Below, piece after piece: positions 36,053-44,932 of a stretch of 64,000 nucleotides of DNA; position 1 is the stretch's first letter; each line of letters begins with the position of its first letter. This stretch comes from Alphaproteobacteria bacterium (GTDB lineage: Bacteria > Pseudomonadota > Alphaproteobacteria > Rhodospirillales > WMHbin7). The notes under the pieces are model-generated. The model saw only the letters and a list, made by a program, of their open reading frames with translations, searched no databases and had not been told where the DNA came from. A program made the translations under genes and the position numbers. The DNA lies in NCBI GenBank assembly GCA_015231795.1, contig JADGAX010000005.1, forward strand, positions 2,154 through 66,153. The letters run 5' to 3'.

Positions 36053-36707
36053 GGGCCACCTCGCCTCTAAATTTCTCGATCCATTCGCCCAGCTCCTCGG
36101 GCCTTGTCTTCAAGGCGGCGCGATTGACGATCAGGCGCGACGTGATGTCGATGATATGCTCGACCTCGACCAGCCCGTTGGCCTTCAAGGTAGCGCCAGA
36201 ACTGACCAGATCGACGATGCGCCCGGCCAGGCCCAACGAGGGGGCAAGTTCCATCGCCCCGTTCAGCTTGATGCATTCGGCCTGCACGCCACGGGTGGCG
36301 AAATGGCGCTTGGTCAGATGCGGATATTTGGTCGCCACCGTCACATGGCTCCAGCGCGCCGGATTGTCGCCCTCGCCCATTTCCTTAGGCTCGGCCACCG
36401 ACAGGCGGCATTTGCCGATGCCCAGATCGAGCGGCGCGTAAAGCTCGGGATAGTCGAATTCCATCAGCACGTCATTGCCCGCGATTCCCAGATGGGCGGC
36501 CCCGAAGGCGACGAAGGTCGCCACGTCGAAGGAACGCACCCTGATGATCGATATATGGGCATGATTGGTGGCAAAACGCAGCAGGCGCGAATTGGGGTCG
36601 TTGAAGGCGGGTTCGGGTTCGATCCCCACGCCCAGCAACAGCGGCATGGCTTCGTCCAGAATGCGGCCCTTGGGCAGGGCGATGACCAGCGGTTCGGCGG
36701 CGGACAC
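36042..36707 (-). CDS. hisG: ATP phosphoribosyltransferase, short form
   Basis: First enzyme of histidine synthesis: joins ATP and PRPP. About 221 residues, the short form (HisGs) that lacks the C-terminal regulatory domain and normally needs the HisZ subunit. Motifs: [18 protein letters not shown] and [16 protein letters not shown] (PRPP loop). GTG 36707 is preferred because GGAG lies about nine bases upstream; a TTG at 36725 would add six residues. No hisZ was found in the window. Confidence 0.94.
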   Translation of the reverse strand: MSAAEPLVIALPKGRILDEAMPLLLGVGIEPEPAFNDPNSRLLRFATNHAHISIIRVRSFDVATFVAFGAAHLGIAGNDVLMEFDYPELYAPLDLGIGKCRLSVAEPKEMGEGDNPARWSHVTVATKYPHLTKRHFATRGVQAECIKLNGAMELAPSLGLAGRIVDLVSSGATLKANGLVEVEHIIDITSRLIVNRAALKTRPEELGEWIEKFRGEVARAA

Positions 36708-36868
36708 TTGGAATATCTCCAGCAAATGAAGCCGGATGTTTACACTTTTGAGCCGCTTTCAGCAAGTTGAAGCCCCTGAAACGACAAGAAGAAGGCTTGC
36801 GCTGGCGGGAATGAGTGGGCACCCTGTGCCTCGCAATGCACAGCCCGGAGCTAACCCGTTGAAATACA

Positions 36869-37384
36869 ATGATTGACACCATCAATATTCGTTCCGAAAG
36901 GTCCGAGGACAAAAAGGCCATCAGCGATCTGATCGAGGCGGCTTTCCGCACGCACCCTTTCAGCCGCCAGATCGAACACAAGCTGGTCGATGCGCTGCGC
37001 GAGGCAGGCGCGCTGCTGGTTTCGCTGGTCGCCGAGGATGGCGGCGAGGTGGTGGGCCACATCGCCTTTTCCGATGTTCTGATCGAGGGCCAAGATTGCG
37101 GCTGGGTGGGCATGGGGCCGGTGGCGGCGAGGCTGGATCGCCAGCGCCAGGGCATCGGCTCGGCTTTGGTGCGGGCGGGATTGGATGCCGTGCGCAAGCT
37201 GGGAAAGCGAGGCTGCGTGCTGGCGGGCGATCCCGCTTTTTATGATCGCTTTGGATTCAATGCCGACGAGCGGCTGACACTGGAAGGTGTTCCGCCGCAA
37301 TATTTCCTGTCCCTGGCTTTCGAAGGCGAAAACATGCCCATGGGCGCTGTCGCCTTTCACAAGGCGTTCTCGGTTGGGTTGTAG
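36869..37384 (+). CDS. GNAT N-acetyltransferase, YhbS type
   Basis: 171 residues. N-terminal IRSERSEDKKAISDLIEAAF, then VAEDGGEVVGHIAFSDV, the acetyl-CoA loop QRQGIGSALV and the YhbS-typical GDPAFYDRFGFNAD. Single-gene unit divergent from hisG (161 bases apart). Substrate unknown. Confidence 0.85.
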   Translation: MIDTINIRSERSEDKKAISDLIEAAFRTHPFSRQIEHKLVDALREAGALLVSLVAEDGGEVVGHIAFSDVLIEGQDCGWVGMGPVAARLDRQRQGIGSALVRAGLDAVRKLGKRGCVLAGDPAFYDRFGFNADERLTLEGVPPQYFLSLAFEGENMPMGAVAFHKAFSVGL

Positions 37385-37441
37385 ATTTTACATCTAAAGA
37401 CAAGTAGGCTATCCCCGCGTTATTCAATTAACGGGGGTTAC

Positions 37442-38302
37442 ATGGGCTTTCGAGCATGGACAAGATTGGGAGGCATCATGACGCTGTCCTGTGTCGCCGT
37501 CATATGCGCCTCCTCCACTGTTCGCGCTCAACCCAGTTTCGATTGCGCCAAGGCATCAAGCGGCGTAGAGAAACTGATCTGTTCAAGCGAGGCGTTATCC
37601 ATCCTCGATAACAAGATGAACATGATTTATCGCGGGGCGCTTACTAGAAGATCAGAAACTCAGGTTCAATATCTGAAAAACAGTCAGATAAAATGGATCG
37701 GCAAGCGAAACAAGGAATGCAATGTCGCTCTATTAGATGCCGCGAGCGCCGCCCGTTGCCTTGAACAGGTGTATAGGGAGCGCATCTCAGATCTCAACTG
37801 GTGGCTGGCTCTCCCTAATGGCACCGCCTTGCCCTCTCTCTATGACTCATACGAAGCGTTCTGTAGTGCCGATGGGCTAGGGGTGCGCAAACTGGCTTAT
37901 TCAACTGTGTCCCGAGAAGAGAATCAGAATCAAGGCTATATGCTGACTTGCAAGCTTCATAACGGCGCAACTCTTCGATTGCTTTGGGAAGCCGAAGAGG
38001 CGCTTCCCTATGGGAAATGTGGTGTGCAACCCAGTGAGCGCCTAAGCATTTGGATTAATGACAAGCTTATAATAAATGATCTTACTGTAAAATTTGGGCA
38101 CTGCGGGGGGATGTCTTTAGCGGTCTTAAGCGCCTCAACCAGCAGGGTGGAAGTCTGTAATTTCGTTTCCAAGGACATAACCACTGGGGAAGATTTCACG
38201 AATGAACAGTTTACTGGCGTGCTCCCTGACAGCGAAGGGGATGGTTTCGGAAGCAAGGGATGGAAATACAATCAACGTTGCCGAATCATCCCTGTGAAGT
38301 AA
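37442..38302 (+). CDS. Secreted LprI/DUF1311-like protein
   Basis: 286 residues with an N-terminal signal peptide (cleavage near VRAQ, residue 30). The first mature part follows the LprI/DUF1311 pattern: FDCAKASSGVEKLICSSEALSILD, WIGKRNKEC and CLEQVYRERISDL, a cysteine-linked helical unit found in lysozyme inhibitors. The C-terminal 150 residues (four further cysteines) are not recognised. A second start at ATG 37478 has a better ribosome site (GGGAGG) but lacks a basic n-region. Codon use is less GC-rich than the neighbours. Confidence 0.65.
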   Translation: MGFRAWTRLGGIMTLSCVAVICASSTVRAQPSFDCAKASSGVEKLICSSEALSILDNKMNMIYRGALTRRSETQVQYLKNSQIKWIGKRNKECNVALLDAASAARCLEQVYRERISDLNWWLALPNGTALPSLYDSYEAFCSADGLGVRKLAYSTVSREENQNQGYMLTCKLHNGATLRLLWEAEEALPYGKCGVQPSERLSIWINDKLIINDLTVKFGHCGGMSLAVLSASTSRVEVCNFVSKDITTGEDFTNEQFTGVLPDSEGDGFGSKGWKYNQRCRIIPVK

Positions 38303-38320
38303 TCCCCGCCGAAGGTCAGA

Positions 38321-38341
38321 TGCGCGGATCAAGTCCGCGCA
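38321..38341. repeat. Perfect hairpin repeat TGCGCGGA-TCAAG-TCCGCGCA
   Basis: An 8-base perfect inverted repeat with a 5-base loop, 19 bases after the LprI-like gene. The same palindromic unit is known as a common dispersed repeat in many alphaproteobacterial genomes (recalled, not checked). No T-run follows, so a terminator role is doubtful. Confidence 0.6.
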
Positions 38342-38359
38342 TGACGGATTAGAGCAGGA

Positions 38360-38455
38360 TTAGGACTGCTTCCACCTCAACACCGGGTTTCTGGCCGCCC
38401 TGGTTTCATCCAAGCGACGGCGCGGCGTCAGGCGAGGTGCCGCCTTGAAATCCTC
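38360..38455 (-). pseudogene. Duplicated 3' end of gcvPB
   Basis: Reads [19 protein letters not shown] onward to a stop (TAA, 38360-38362), 31 codons that match the C-terminus of gcvPB (39200) at 28 of 31 residues; the nucleotide match also spans this block with scattered differences. It lies 12 bases beyond the stop of the methyltransferase gene and by chance or descent in its frame. It has no start and is read as a leftover of an insertion or recombination event that placed the methyltransferase at the gcvPB end. Confidence 0.8.
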
Positions 38456-38467
38456 CGCGCCGCCCTC

Positions 38468-39172
38468 TCAGAATTTCAAAAATATCTTCGCCGTGCCGTC
38501 CGGCATCGGCAACACTTGCCAATTCATGCGCCCGGTGTCGAACGAACACAGGATGGGCGAGCGGTCAAGAATCTCGCCCGACTTGGCATGCCAGGATTTG
38601 GCCAGAATAAAAGTGGGATAGGGATAGGTTTCGTGGGTGATGCCGATAAAGGCGCATCCTGATTCCAAAACGAAGTTGTTGACTGCCTCAACCACGCCAA
38701 AACCCGCTTGCATGGCTGCAAAGTGATTGGCGTAGTCGTGGCCCATCAGCACGCCGTCAGGCTTCAGCTTGGGCCACCAAGCATTGATATCTTCAGTCAC
38801 GGCCTCGAAGGAGTGGTTGGCGTCAATATAGATATAATCGAGCGAGACGTCGGCGACCAATGCCGCTGCGTCCAGTGAGGACATCCTGAGAATCTCGACA
38901 TTACGTCCTTCAAATTTCTTGCAGACGGCTTCGAAGCGGGCCTCTTGCCGGGCGGCATCCACATTGTTGATGTCGTATGCGTAGTCGTCGCCCTCCTGGC
39001 AAATCCAAGGGTCGACCAACAGCAAGTTTTCCGGCTGGCAGCGGTTCAAGGTTTCCTGGGAGAACACGCCCTCGGCGACGCCGACTTCGGCGAAGCGCTT
39101 GCCCTTGTCCAACAGACCAAGCAGCGTTTCCCTGGAGATGTCGAGAAGGTAGGTCCTGGCTTCAGCCTGCAT
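38468..39172 (-). CDS. Class I SAM-dependent methyltransferase
   Basis: 234 residues of the Methyltransf_24 type: FAEVGVAEGVFSQETLNRC (motif I), LLLVDPWICQEGDDYAYD, then LDYIYIDANHSFEAVTEDI and LKPDGVLMGHDYANHF. Such enzymes often belong to surface-glycan or secondary-metabolite pathways. It sits between gcvPB (27 bases upstream) and a duplicate of the gcvPB 3' end, which suggests it was inserted there. Substrate unknown. Confidence 0.82.
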   Translation of the reverse strand: MQAEARTYLLDISRETLLGLLDKGKRFAEVGVAEGVFSQETLNRCQPENLLLVDPWICQEGDDYAYDINNVDAARQEARFEAVCKKFEGRNVEILRMSSLDAAALVADVSLDYIYIDANHSFEAVTEDINAWWPKLKPDGVLMGHDYANHFAAMQAGFGVVEAVNNFVLESGCAFIGITHETYPYPTFILAKSWHAKSGEILDRSPILCSFDTGRMNWQVLPMPDGTAKIFLKF

Positions 39173-39199
39173 TCCCGATCATCTCCATAAAGCGCTAAA

Positions 39200-40690
39200 T
39201 CAAACTGGTTTCCACCTCAACACCGGACTGCGCGCCGCCCTAGTTTCATCCAAGCGACGGCGCGGGGTTAAGCGCGGAGCGGCCTTGAAATCTTCCGCCG
39301 CATTGCCCGCCTTGGCCTTCTTCGCCAGCGACAGCAGCGTTTCGACATAGATATCCAGCGTCTGTTTGCTCTCGGACTCGGTGGGTTCCATCAGCAACGC
39401 GCCATGCACGACCAGCGGGAAATACATGGTCATGGGATGGAAGCCCTCGTCGATCATCGCCTTGGCGAAATCAAGCGTGGTGACACCCGTATCCTTCAAG
39501 AAGCGGTCGTCGAACAGCGCTTCATGCATGCAAGGCCCGGGGAAGGAAGGTGTGAGTTCAGCGCTCAACCTTGCCAGCAGATAATTGGCGTTGAGTACGG
39601 CATCCGACGAGGCCTGCCACAACCCATTGCCGCCCATCGACAGGATATAGGCGAGTGCCCTAATCATCACGCCGAACTGGCCGTGGAAGCCCTTCATGCG
39701 CCCGAAACTTTTTTCGGCCTCGCCCAGGCAATGTTCCACCAGTTCCAGCCCGTTCTTGCCCTTGCGCACGAACGGCACCGGCGCATAGGCGACCAAACGT
39801 TCGCTCAACACCACCGGGCCAGCGCCCGGCCCGCCGCCGCCATGCGGGGTGGAAAAGGTTTTGTGCAGATTGATGTGCATGCAGTCGATGCCCAGATCGG
39901 CCACCTTCACGCGCCCAACGATGGCGTTGAAATTGGCGCCATCGCAGTAGAAATAAGCGCCCGCCGCCTTCACGGCTGCAGCGATTTCCAAAATCTCGCT
40001 TTCGAACAGGCCGCAAGTGTTGGGGTTGGTCAGCATCAACGCCGCCACTTTGTTGTCCAGCTTGGCCTTCAGCGCCGCCACATCCACGCGGCCCTTTTCG
40101 TTGGCGGGAATCGACACCACCTGATAGCCGCACAGAGCCGCCGTGGCCGGATTGGTGCCATGCGCCGATTCCGGCACCAGCACGATCTGGCGGGCATCGC
40201 CCTTGTCTTCCAGCGCGGCCCTGATCGCCATCAAGCCGCACAATTCACCATGTGCGCCTGCGGCAGGGCTCATCGCCACCGCGCTCATGCCGGTCAAATC
40301 CATCAGCCATTGGCCCAACAGCGAAACCGCTTCCAAAGCGCCTTGCACAGTGGTTTCGGGCTGCAAAGGATGGATGTTGGCGAAACCGTTCAAGCGCGCC
40401 GCCTTCTCGCTCAGGCGCGGATTGTGCTTCATGGTGCAAGACCCCAGCGGATAAAAGCCGGTGTCGATGCCGAAATTCTTCTGCGACAGGCGCGTGTAAT
40501 GGCGCACGCATTCGGGTTCGGCCAATCCCGGCAAGCCGATATTGCCCTTGCGGGCCAAGCCGCCCAAACGATCGGTCACGGCGGGAAGGTCGGGCAGATC
40601 GACCGCGGAGCGTTGCGGCTCGCCCTGTTCGAAGATCAAGGGTTCTTCGATCACAAGGCCGCGATTGCCGGTATAGCTTTCCAGGCTCAT
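39200..40690 (-). CDS. gcvPB: Glycine dehydrogenase (decarboxylating) subunit 2
   Basis: Half of the split P-protein: PLP-dependent decarboxylation of glycine with transfer of the methylamine to GcvH. 496 residues from ATG 40690. The PLP lysine is K277 in [25 protein letters not shown] and [12 protein letters not shown] are conserved. Starts four bases inside gcvPA. The last 31 codons recur at 38360. Confidence 0.96.
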   Translation of the reverse strand: MSLESYTGNRGLVIEEPLIFEQGEPQRSAVDLPDLPAVTDRLGGLARKGNIGLPGLAEPECVRHYTRLSQKNFGIDTGFYPLGSCTMKHNPRLSEKAARLNGFANIHPLQPETTVQGALEAVSLLGQWLMDLTGMSAVAMSPAAGAHGELCGLMAIRAALEDKGDARQIVLVPESAHGTNPATAALCGYQVVSIPANEKGRVDVAALKAKLDNKVAALMLTNPNTCGLFESEILEIAAAVKAAGAYFYCDGANFNAIVGRVKVADLGIDCMHINLHKTFSTPHGGGGPGAGPVVLSERLVAYAPVPFVRKGKNGLELVEHCLGEAEKSFGRMKGFHGQFGVMIRALAYILSMGGNGLWQASSDAVLNANYLLARLSAELTPSFPGPCMHEALFDDRFLKDTGVTTLDFAKAMIDEGFHPMTMYFPLVVHGALLMEPTESESKQTLDIYVETLLSLAKKAKAGNAAEDFKAAPRLTPRRRLDETRAARSPVLRWKPV

Positions 40691-42033
40691 GACAACACCT
40701 CCGACAGGCCTGAAATCAAGGCGTCCATGTCCTCGTCGGCTACGGTTTCGGTAACGGCGATCAGCATCAGATTTTCCATCTCGGGCCAAGTTGGATAAAA
40801 GCGGCTGACCGGCACGCCCGCCAGAATGCGCTTGGCCGCCAGCTCCTCCACCACTTGGGCGGCGGGCTTCGAAAGCTGAACCGCGAATTCGTTGAAGAAG
40901 GTTTTGCTCAACAGCTTAACGCCCTTGACGTTGGCGAGGCGCTCGGCCAATTGCACGGCCCTGGCATGGTTCAGTTGCGCCAGCTTGGTGAAACCGGCCT
41001 CGCCCAAAAAGGTCATGTGCATCGAGAAGGCCAGCGCGCACAGGCCGGAATTGGTGCAGATGTTGCTGGTCGCCTTCTCGCGCCGGATATGCTGCTCGCG
41101 GGTGGAAAGTGTGAGCACCCAGCCGCGCTTGCCGTCGGCATCCACCGTTTCGCCGATCAATCGGCCCGGCATCTGGCGGACGTATTTTTCCTTCACCGCC
41201 ATCAGGCCCAGACCGGGACCGCCGAAATTAAGCCCCACGCCAAGCGACGCGCCGTCGCCGATCACGATGTCGGCCCCCATCTCGCCGGGCGACATGACAG
41301 CACCCAGCGCCACCGGCTCGGTCACCGCCACCACCAGCAGCGCCCCTTCGGCCTGACAGGTTTTCGCCAGCGCCGAAAAATCGCTTAATTGTCCGAAGAA
41401 GCCCGGCAATTGCACAATCACGCAGGCGGTTTGGGAATCGACGCGGCCCATCAGATCTTCCAGCCCAAAGGGATCGGGGGCCAGCGCCTCGACCTCGAGA
41501 TGGGTGAACTTGGCCTGGGTCGCCGTCACTTCGCGGTAATGCGGATGCACATTGCCCGAGATCAGCACCTTGGCCCGCTTGGTCACGCGGGCCGCCATCA
41601 AGGCCGCCTCGGCGCAGGCGGTGGCACCGTCATACAACGAGGCGTTGGCCACTTCCATGCCGGTGATCAGCGCCACCTGGGTCTGGAATTCGAACAGATA
41701 TTGCAGCGTTCCCTGGCTGACTTCGGGCTGATAGGGCGTGTAGGCGGTGAGAAACTCGCCCCTGGTCAGCAACTGATCGATGGCCGCCGGAATATGATGG
41801 CGATAAGCCCCCGCCCCCAGGAAACAAGGCACGTCCGAAGCCGCCATGTTCTTGGCCGCCATGGCGCTTAGTTTGCGCTCGACCTCCAATTCGCTTAAGC
41901 CCTTGGGCAAAGGCAAAGCGCCCGATTGGCGGGCCGTTGCCGGAACGTCGCAAAACAGGTCGTCGACGCTTTTGGCGCCAACGGCCTTCAGCATGTCGGC
42001 CCGGTCGGCATCGGTGAGCGGCAGGAAACGCAT
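40687..42033 (-). CDS. gcvPA: Glycine dehydrogenase (decarboxylating) subunit 1
   Basis: The other half of the split P-protein (448 residues), forming the heterotetramer with GcvPB. Conserved: [39 protein letters not shown] and [18 protein letters not shown]. Catalytic lysine is in subunit 2, as expected. 13 bases after gcvH. Confidence 0.96.
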   Translation of the reverse strand: MRFLPLTDADRADMLKAVGAKSVDDLFCDVPATARQSGALPLPKGLSELEVERKLSAMAAKNMAASDVPCFLGAGAYRHHIPAAIDQLLTRGEFLTAYTPYQPEVSQGTLQYLFEFQTQVALITGMEVANASLYDGATACAEAALMAARVTKRAKVLISGNVHPHYREVTATQAKFTHLEVEALAPDPFGLEDLMGRVDSQTACVIVQLPGFFGQLSDFSALAKTCQAEGALLVVAVTEPVALGAVMSPGEMGADIVIGDGASLGVGLNFGGPGLGLMAVKEKYVRQMPGRLIGETVDADGKRGWVLTLSTREQHIRREKATSNICTNSGLCALAFSMHMTFLGEAGFTKLAQLNHARAVQLAERLANVKGVKLLSKTFFNEFAVQLSKPAAQVVEELAAKRILAGVPVSRFYPTWPEMENLMLIAVTETVADEDMDALISGLSEVLS

Positions 42034-42046
42034 TTTGAGAAACCCT

Positions 42047-42427
42047 TCAGTGATCGAGCGTCTTCAGATAGGCGTCGTAAGCTGCTTTATCCATCAGGCC
42101 CGACAATTCGCCGGGAGCAGACAGGGTCATCTTGTAGAACCAACCGTCGCCTTCGGGCGATTCGTTGACATGGCCGGGCTGATCGACGATCGCCTGATTG
42201 ATGGCGGTCACCGTACCGCTGGCTGGCGAATAAACTTCGCTGGCGGCTTTCACCGATTCCACCACGGCGGCCTGCCCGGCCTTGGCGACGGCCTTGCCGA
42301 TTTCCGGCAGTTCGACGAAAACGATGTCGCCCAACTGATGGGCGGCGAAATCGGTAATGCCGACGGTGGCGACGCCTTCGTCAAAGCTGATCCATTCATG
42401 TTCGTTGGTGAAGCGCAAAACGGTCAT
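42047..42427 (-). CDS. gcvH: Glycine cleavage system H protein
   Basis: Lipoyl carrier of the glycine cleavage complex, 126 residues. The lipoylated lysine is K60 in [13 protein letters not shown]; the start [13 protein letters not shown] is typical. AAGGGGAC precedes ATG 42427. Lies between gcvT and gcvPA in the operon. Confidence 0.97.
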   Translation of the reverse strand: MTVLRFTNEHEWISFDEGVATVGITDFAAHQLGDIVFVELPEIGKAVAKAGQAAVVESVKAASEVYSPASGTVTAINQAIVDQPGHVNESPEGDGWFYKMTLSAPGELSGLMDKAAYDAYLKTLDH

Positions 42428-42439
42428 GGAAGTCCCCTT

Positions 42440-43552
42440 CTAACCTTTGAAATAACGATGCGGGAAAAACGGCAGCGCCACGACATGGGCCGACATGGGC
42501 TTGTCGCGCACGATCAGTTGAACCGGCGTTCCGGGCGCGGCATGGGCGCTATCGACATAGCCCATGGCGACAGGGCCGTCGACCGAAGGGCCAAAACCGC
42601 CCGAAGTGATTTCGCCGATGGGCTTGCCGCTCATGTCTTGAATTTCCGTATGCGCCCTGGCCGGCGCCTTGCCGTCTGGCTTGATGCCGACCCGCTTCCT
42701 TGCCGCGCCATTCTTCAAATGCGCCAGGATCACGCCATCGCCCGCAAAGCCGCCTTCTTCGCGCCTGCGCTTGCCGATGCTCCAGACCAAGCCCGCCTCG
42801 ACGGGGCTGGTCGTCTGGTCGATGTCGGAACCGTACAGACACAGCCCGGCTTCCAGGCGCAGCGAATCCCTAGCGCCCAAACCGATGGGGGCGACGCCCG
42901 GCTGGGCCAGCAGCTTTCTGGCGATCTCTTCGCACTTGTCGGCGGGCATGGCGATTTCGTAACCGTCCTCGCCGGTATAGCCCGAACGGGTGACCAGACA
43001 GGGCACACCCCCGACAGCCATCTCGCCGCCCGACATGAAGACCAATTTGACGGCCTCGGGCGACAGCGGCGCCAAAGCCTGGGCGGCGCCGGGTCCTTGC
43101 AAGGCCAGCAGCGCCCAGTCGGCATGGGCGACCACCTTGATGCCCTTGGGTTCCAGATGCAGCGCCAGATGCGCGATGTCTTGATGTTTGCAAGCGGCGT
43201 TGACCACCAGCGACAAGCGGTCAGGCAGGCGCAGCACCATCAGATCGTCTTCGATGCCGCCCCTGGCGTTGGTGAATTGGCTATAGCGCTGGCGGCCCTC
43301 GCCCAGTCCGCAGATATCGGCGGGAACCAAACTTTCCAGCGCTTTGTCAGCCCCATCGCCGATCAGCGACACCACGCCCATATGCGACACGTCGAACAAA
43401 CCGGCATGGGCGCGGGTATGCAGATGCTCCTTCAGCACGCCCATCGGATAATTGACCGGCATGGCGTACCCGGCAAAGGGCACCAACTTGCCGCCCAATT
43501 CCTGGTGCAGATGGTAGAGCGGCGTCGTTTTAAGATCGTCTGGCAAGCTCAC
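42440..43552 (-). CDS. gcvT: Glycine cleavage system T protein (aminomethyltransferase)
   Basis: Transfers the C1 unit from aminomethyl-GcvH to tetrahydrofolate, releasing ammonia. 370 residues with LPFAGYAMPVNYPMG-type N-terminus, FDVSHMG, and SGYTGEDGYEI. GTG start 43552 follows AAGGA. First gene of the operon, directly behind the glycine riboswitch at 43591-43785. Confidence 0.96.
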   Translation of the reverse strand: MSLPDDLKTTPLYHLHQELGGKLVPFAGYAMPVNYPMGVLKEHLHTRAHAGLFDVSHMGVVSLIGDGADKALESLVPADICGLGEGRQRYSQFTNARGGIEDDLMVLRLPDRLSLVVNAACKHQDIAHLALHLEPKGIKVVAHADWALLALQGPGAAQALAPLSPEAVKLVFMSGGEMAVGGVPCLVTRSGYTGEDGYEIAMPADKCEEIARKLLAQPGVAPIGLGARDSLRLEAGLCLYGSDIDQTTSPVEAGLVWSIGKRRREEGGFAGDGVILAHLKNGAARKRVGIKPDGKAPARAHTEIQDMSGKPIGEITSGGFGPSVDGPVAMGYVDSAHAAPGTPVQLIVRDKPMSAHVVALPFFPHRYFKG

Positions 43553-43590
43553 GGACGGAATCCTTTCGGGGCAGCGGCAGAGTCCACTTT

Positions 43591-43785
43591 GCGCCCCCCT
43601 CTGTCCGTGCGACCTGAAAGATTCACCGATGCAGGCACCGGCTTACTTCTTCGGTGAGGCGCCGCATTGAAAAAGAACGGCGGCCTGCTTTCCAGATGTC
43701 CTCTTCTCCCGGTCCTTTTGCCTGAGAGTTTCCAGGGGCGGTTGCTCCTTCGGCGCTGGGGTCAGCCAGTCTCTCCCGGGGGAAG
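43591..43785 (-). promoter_or_regulatory. Tandem glycine riboswitch
   Basis: The gcvT leader carries two glycine aptamers read on the minus strand. Aptamer 1 (about 43785-43695): CGGGAGAGAC, then GCGCCGAAGGAGCAA and GAAACTCTCAGGCAAAAGG. Aptamer 2 (about 43690-43591): CACCGAAGAAGTAAG, then GAATCTTTCAGG and GGACAGAGGGGGGC. These are the conserved core blocks of the known glycine-sensing RNA, which usually turns on gcv genes when glycine is abundant. The downstream 38 bases to the GTG start contain the ribosome site. Confidence 0.92.
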
Positions 43786-43802
43786 TCGATTTGGACGGCG
43801 TC

Positions 43803-43830
43803 ATCCTAGTTGGGCCGCGTCCCCAGTCAA
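43803..43830 (-). promoter_or_regulatory. Probable gcv promoter
   Basis: Minus strand: TTGACT (43830-43825), 16-base spacer, TAGGAT (43808-43803), placing the transcript start about ten bases before the first riboswitch aptamer. Matches the sigma-70 pattern; not otherwise supported. Confidence 0.5.
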
Positions 43831-43877
43831 GCCGCCTAAGTCAAGCCAACGAATTCAATGAGTTGTCGTTCTGTCCC

Positions 43878-43906
43878 TTGACGTATGGGTAACATCTTTC
43901 TAGACT
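43878..43906 (+). promoter_or_regulatory. Probable trxA promoter
   Basis: TTGACG (43878-43883), a 17-base spacer and TAGACT (43901-43906), 73 bases before the trxA start. Divergent from the gcv promoter. Good sigma-70-like spacing; prediction by eye. Confidence 0.5.
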
Positions 43907-43979
43907 CGGCTGGATTTTTGCGCTGGCCGTTCCTATCTTAACGGCACCTCATCCAAACCCAAGCCAAGGATTAGTCCTC

Positions 43980-44294
43980 ATGAAGCAGGTTACTGACGCC
44001 GATTTCGAAGCCGAGGTGTTGAAGGCCCCTGGTCCCGTTCTGGTCGATTTCTGGGCCGAATGGTGCGGGCCTTGCCGCCAGATCGCGCCGGCGCTGGAAG
44101 AACTGTCGAAGGACTATGCCGCCAAGATCAGCGTCGCCAAGGTCAATATCGACGAGAACCCGGCCACGCCCTCGAAGTACGGCGTGCGCGGCATTCCCAC
44201 GCTGATGATCTTCAAGAACGGCCAGGTGGCGGCGACCAAGATCGGCGCCCTGCCCAAGAGCAAGCTGTATGAATGGGTCGATTCGGCCCTGTAA
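43980..44294 (+). CDS. trxA: Thioredoxin
   Basis: Small disulfide reductase, 104 residues, with the canonical WCGPC active site (C29, C32), the cis-proline loop [11 protein letters not shown] and the usual length. Cytoplasmic; serves ribonucleotide reductase and other reductases. AAGGA lies nine bases before ATG 43980. A Rho-independent terminator follows at 44316. Confidence 0.95.
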   Translation: MKQVTDADFEAEVLKAPGPVLVDFWAEWCGPCRQIAPALEELSKDYAAKISVAKVNIDENPATPSKYGVRGIPTLMIFKNGQVAATKIGALPKSKLYEWVDSAL

Positions 44295-44315
44295 GACCAA
44301 GATGCGTTGACGTGC

Positions 44316-44347
44316 AAAGGCCGCGCCGAAGGGTGCGGCCTTTTTGC
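44316..44347 (+). terminator. Rho-independent terminator after trxA
   Basis: Nine-base stem AAAGGCCGC / GCGGCCTTT (44316-44324 and 44335-44343) around a ten-base loop, ending in TTTTT (44341-44345). Clear intrinsic terminator geometry, 22 bases after the trxA stop. Confidence 0.85.
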
Positions 44348-44364
44348 TGCCGGAAAGGGATAAG

Positions 44365-44808
44365 ATGATTTTCAACGCCGCCGAAAATGATCTCCAGGGC
44401 ATGACCGACCTGTTGTTGTCGCTGTTCGACCAGGAAGCCGATTTCTCGCCCGACCGGTCGAAGCAAGAACGCGGCCTGTCTCTGATCTTGTCCAACCCGC
44501 AAGTTGGACAATTGTTCGTGGCTCGCGACGAGACGGGAGCGGTAACCGGCATGGTCAGTCTGCTGTTTACCGTTAGCACGGCCATGGGTCAGCCGGTCTG
44601 CTGGCTGGAGGATATGGTGGTCCGCGCCGACCAGCGCGGGCAGGGCCTGGGATCCAGGCTGCTGGCGCATGCCGTCAGCTATGCCCGCGCGCAAGGTTTT
44701 GGCCGCATCACGCTGCTGACCGACCGCCTGAACGTCGAGGCGCAGCGTTTCTACGCCCGCCACGGTTTTAATCTGTCTGAAATGACCCCTATGAGATTGA
44801 TCACTTAA
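44365..44808 (+). CDS. GNAT N-acetyltransferase
   Basis: 147 residues from ATG 44365, preceded by AAGGGA. The acetyl-CoA motif is VRADQRGQGLGSRLLAHAV, followed by NVEAQRFYARHGF typical of the C-terminal GNAT part. Substrate unknown. The start lies only about 20 bases after the trxA terminator, so it may depend on read-through or on a promoter within the hairpin region. Confidence 0.85.
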   Translation: MIFNAAENDLQGMTDLLLSLFDQEADFSPDRSKQERGLSLILSNPQVGQLFVARDETGAVTGMVSLLFTVSTAMGQPVCWLEDMVVRADQRGQGLGSRLLAHAVSYARAQGFGRITLLTDRLNVEAQRFYARHGFNLSEMTPMRLIT

Positions 44809-44932
44809 AGAAATTTTTGAAAGTAATTTCTTGAATAATTTAAGAGAGTTATTCGCATCTGCGAAATATAAGATTATCGTACTATTCGCGTGATTTTGCC
44901 TGTAGCCTTTCTTCAAAAGAAGGAGAGGCAAC

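Noticed and set aside
39404-40798. A 464-codon open frame opposite gcvPB
   Set aside because: Shadow of a well-supported gcvPB; composition is typical of antisense frames in GC-rich DNA.
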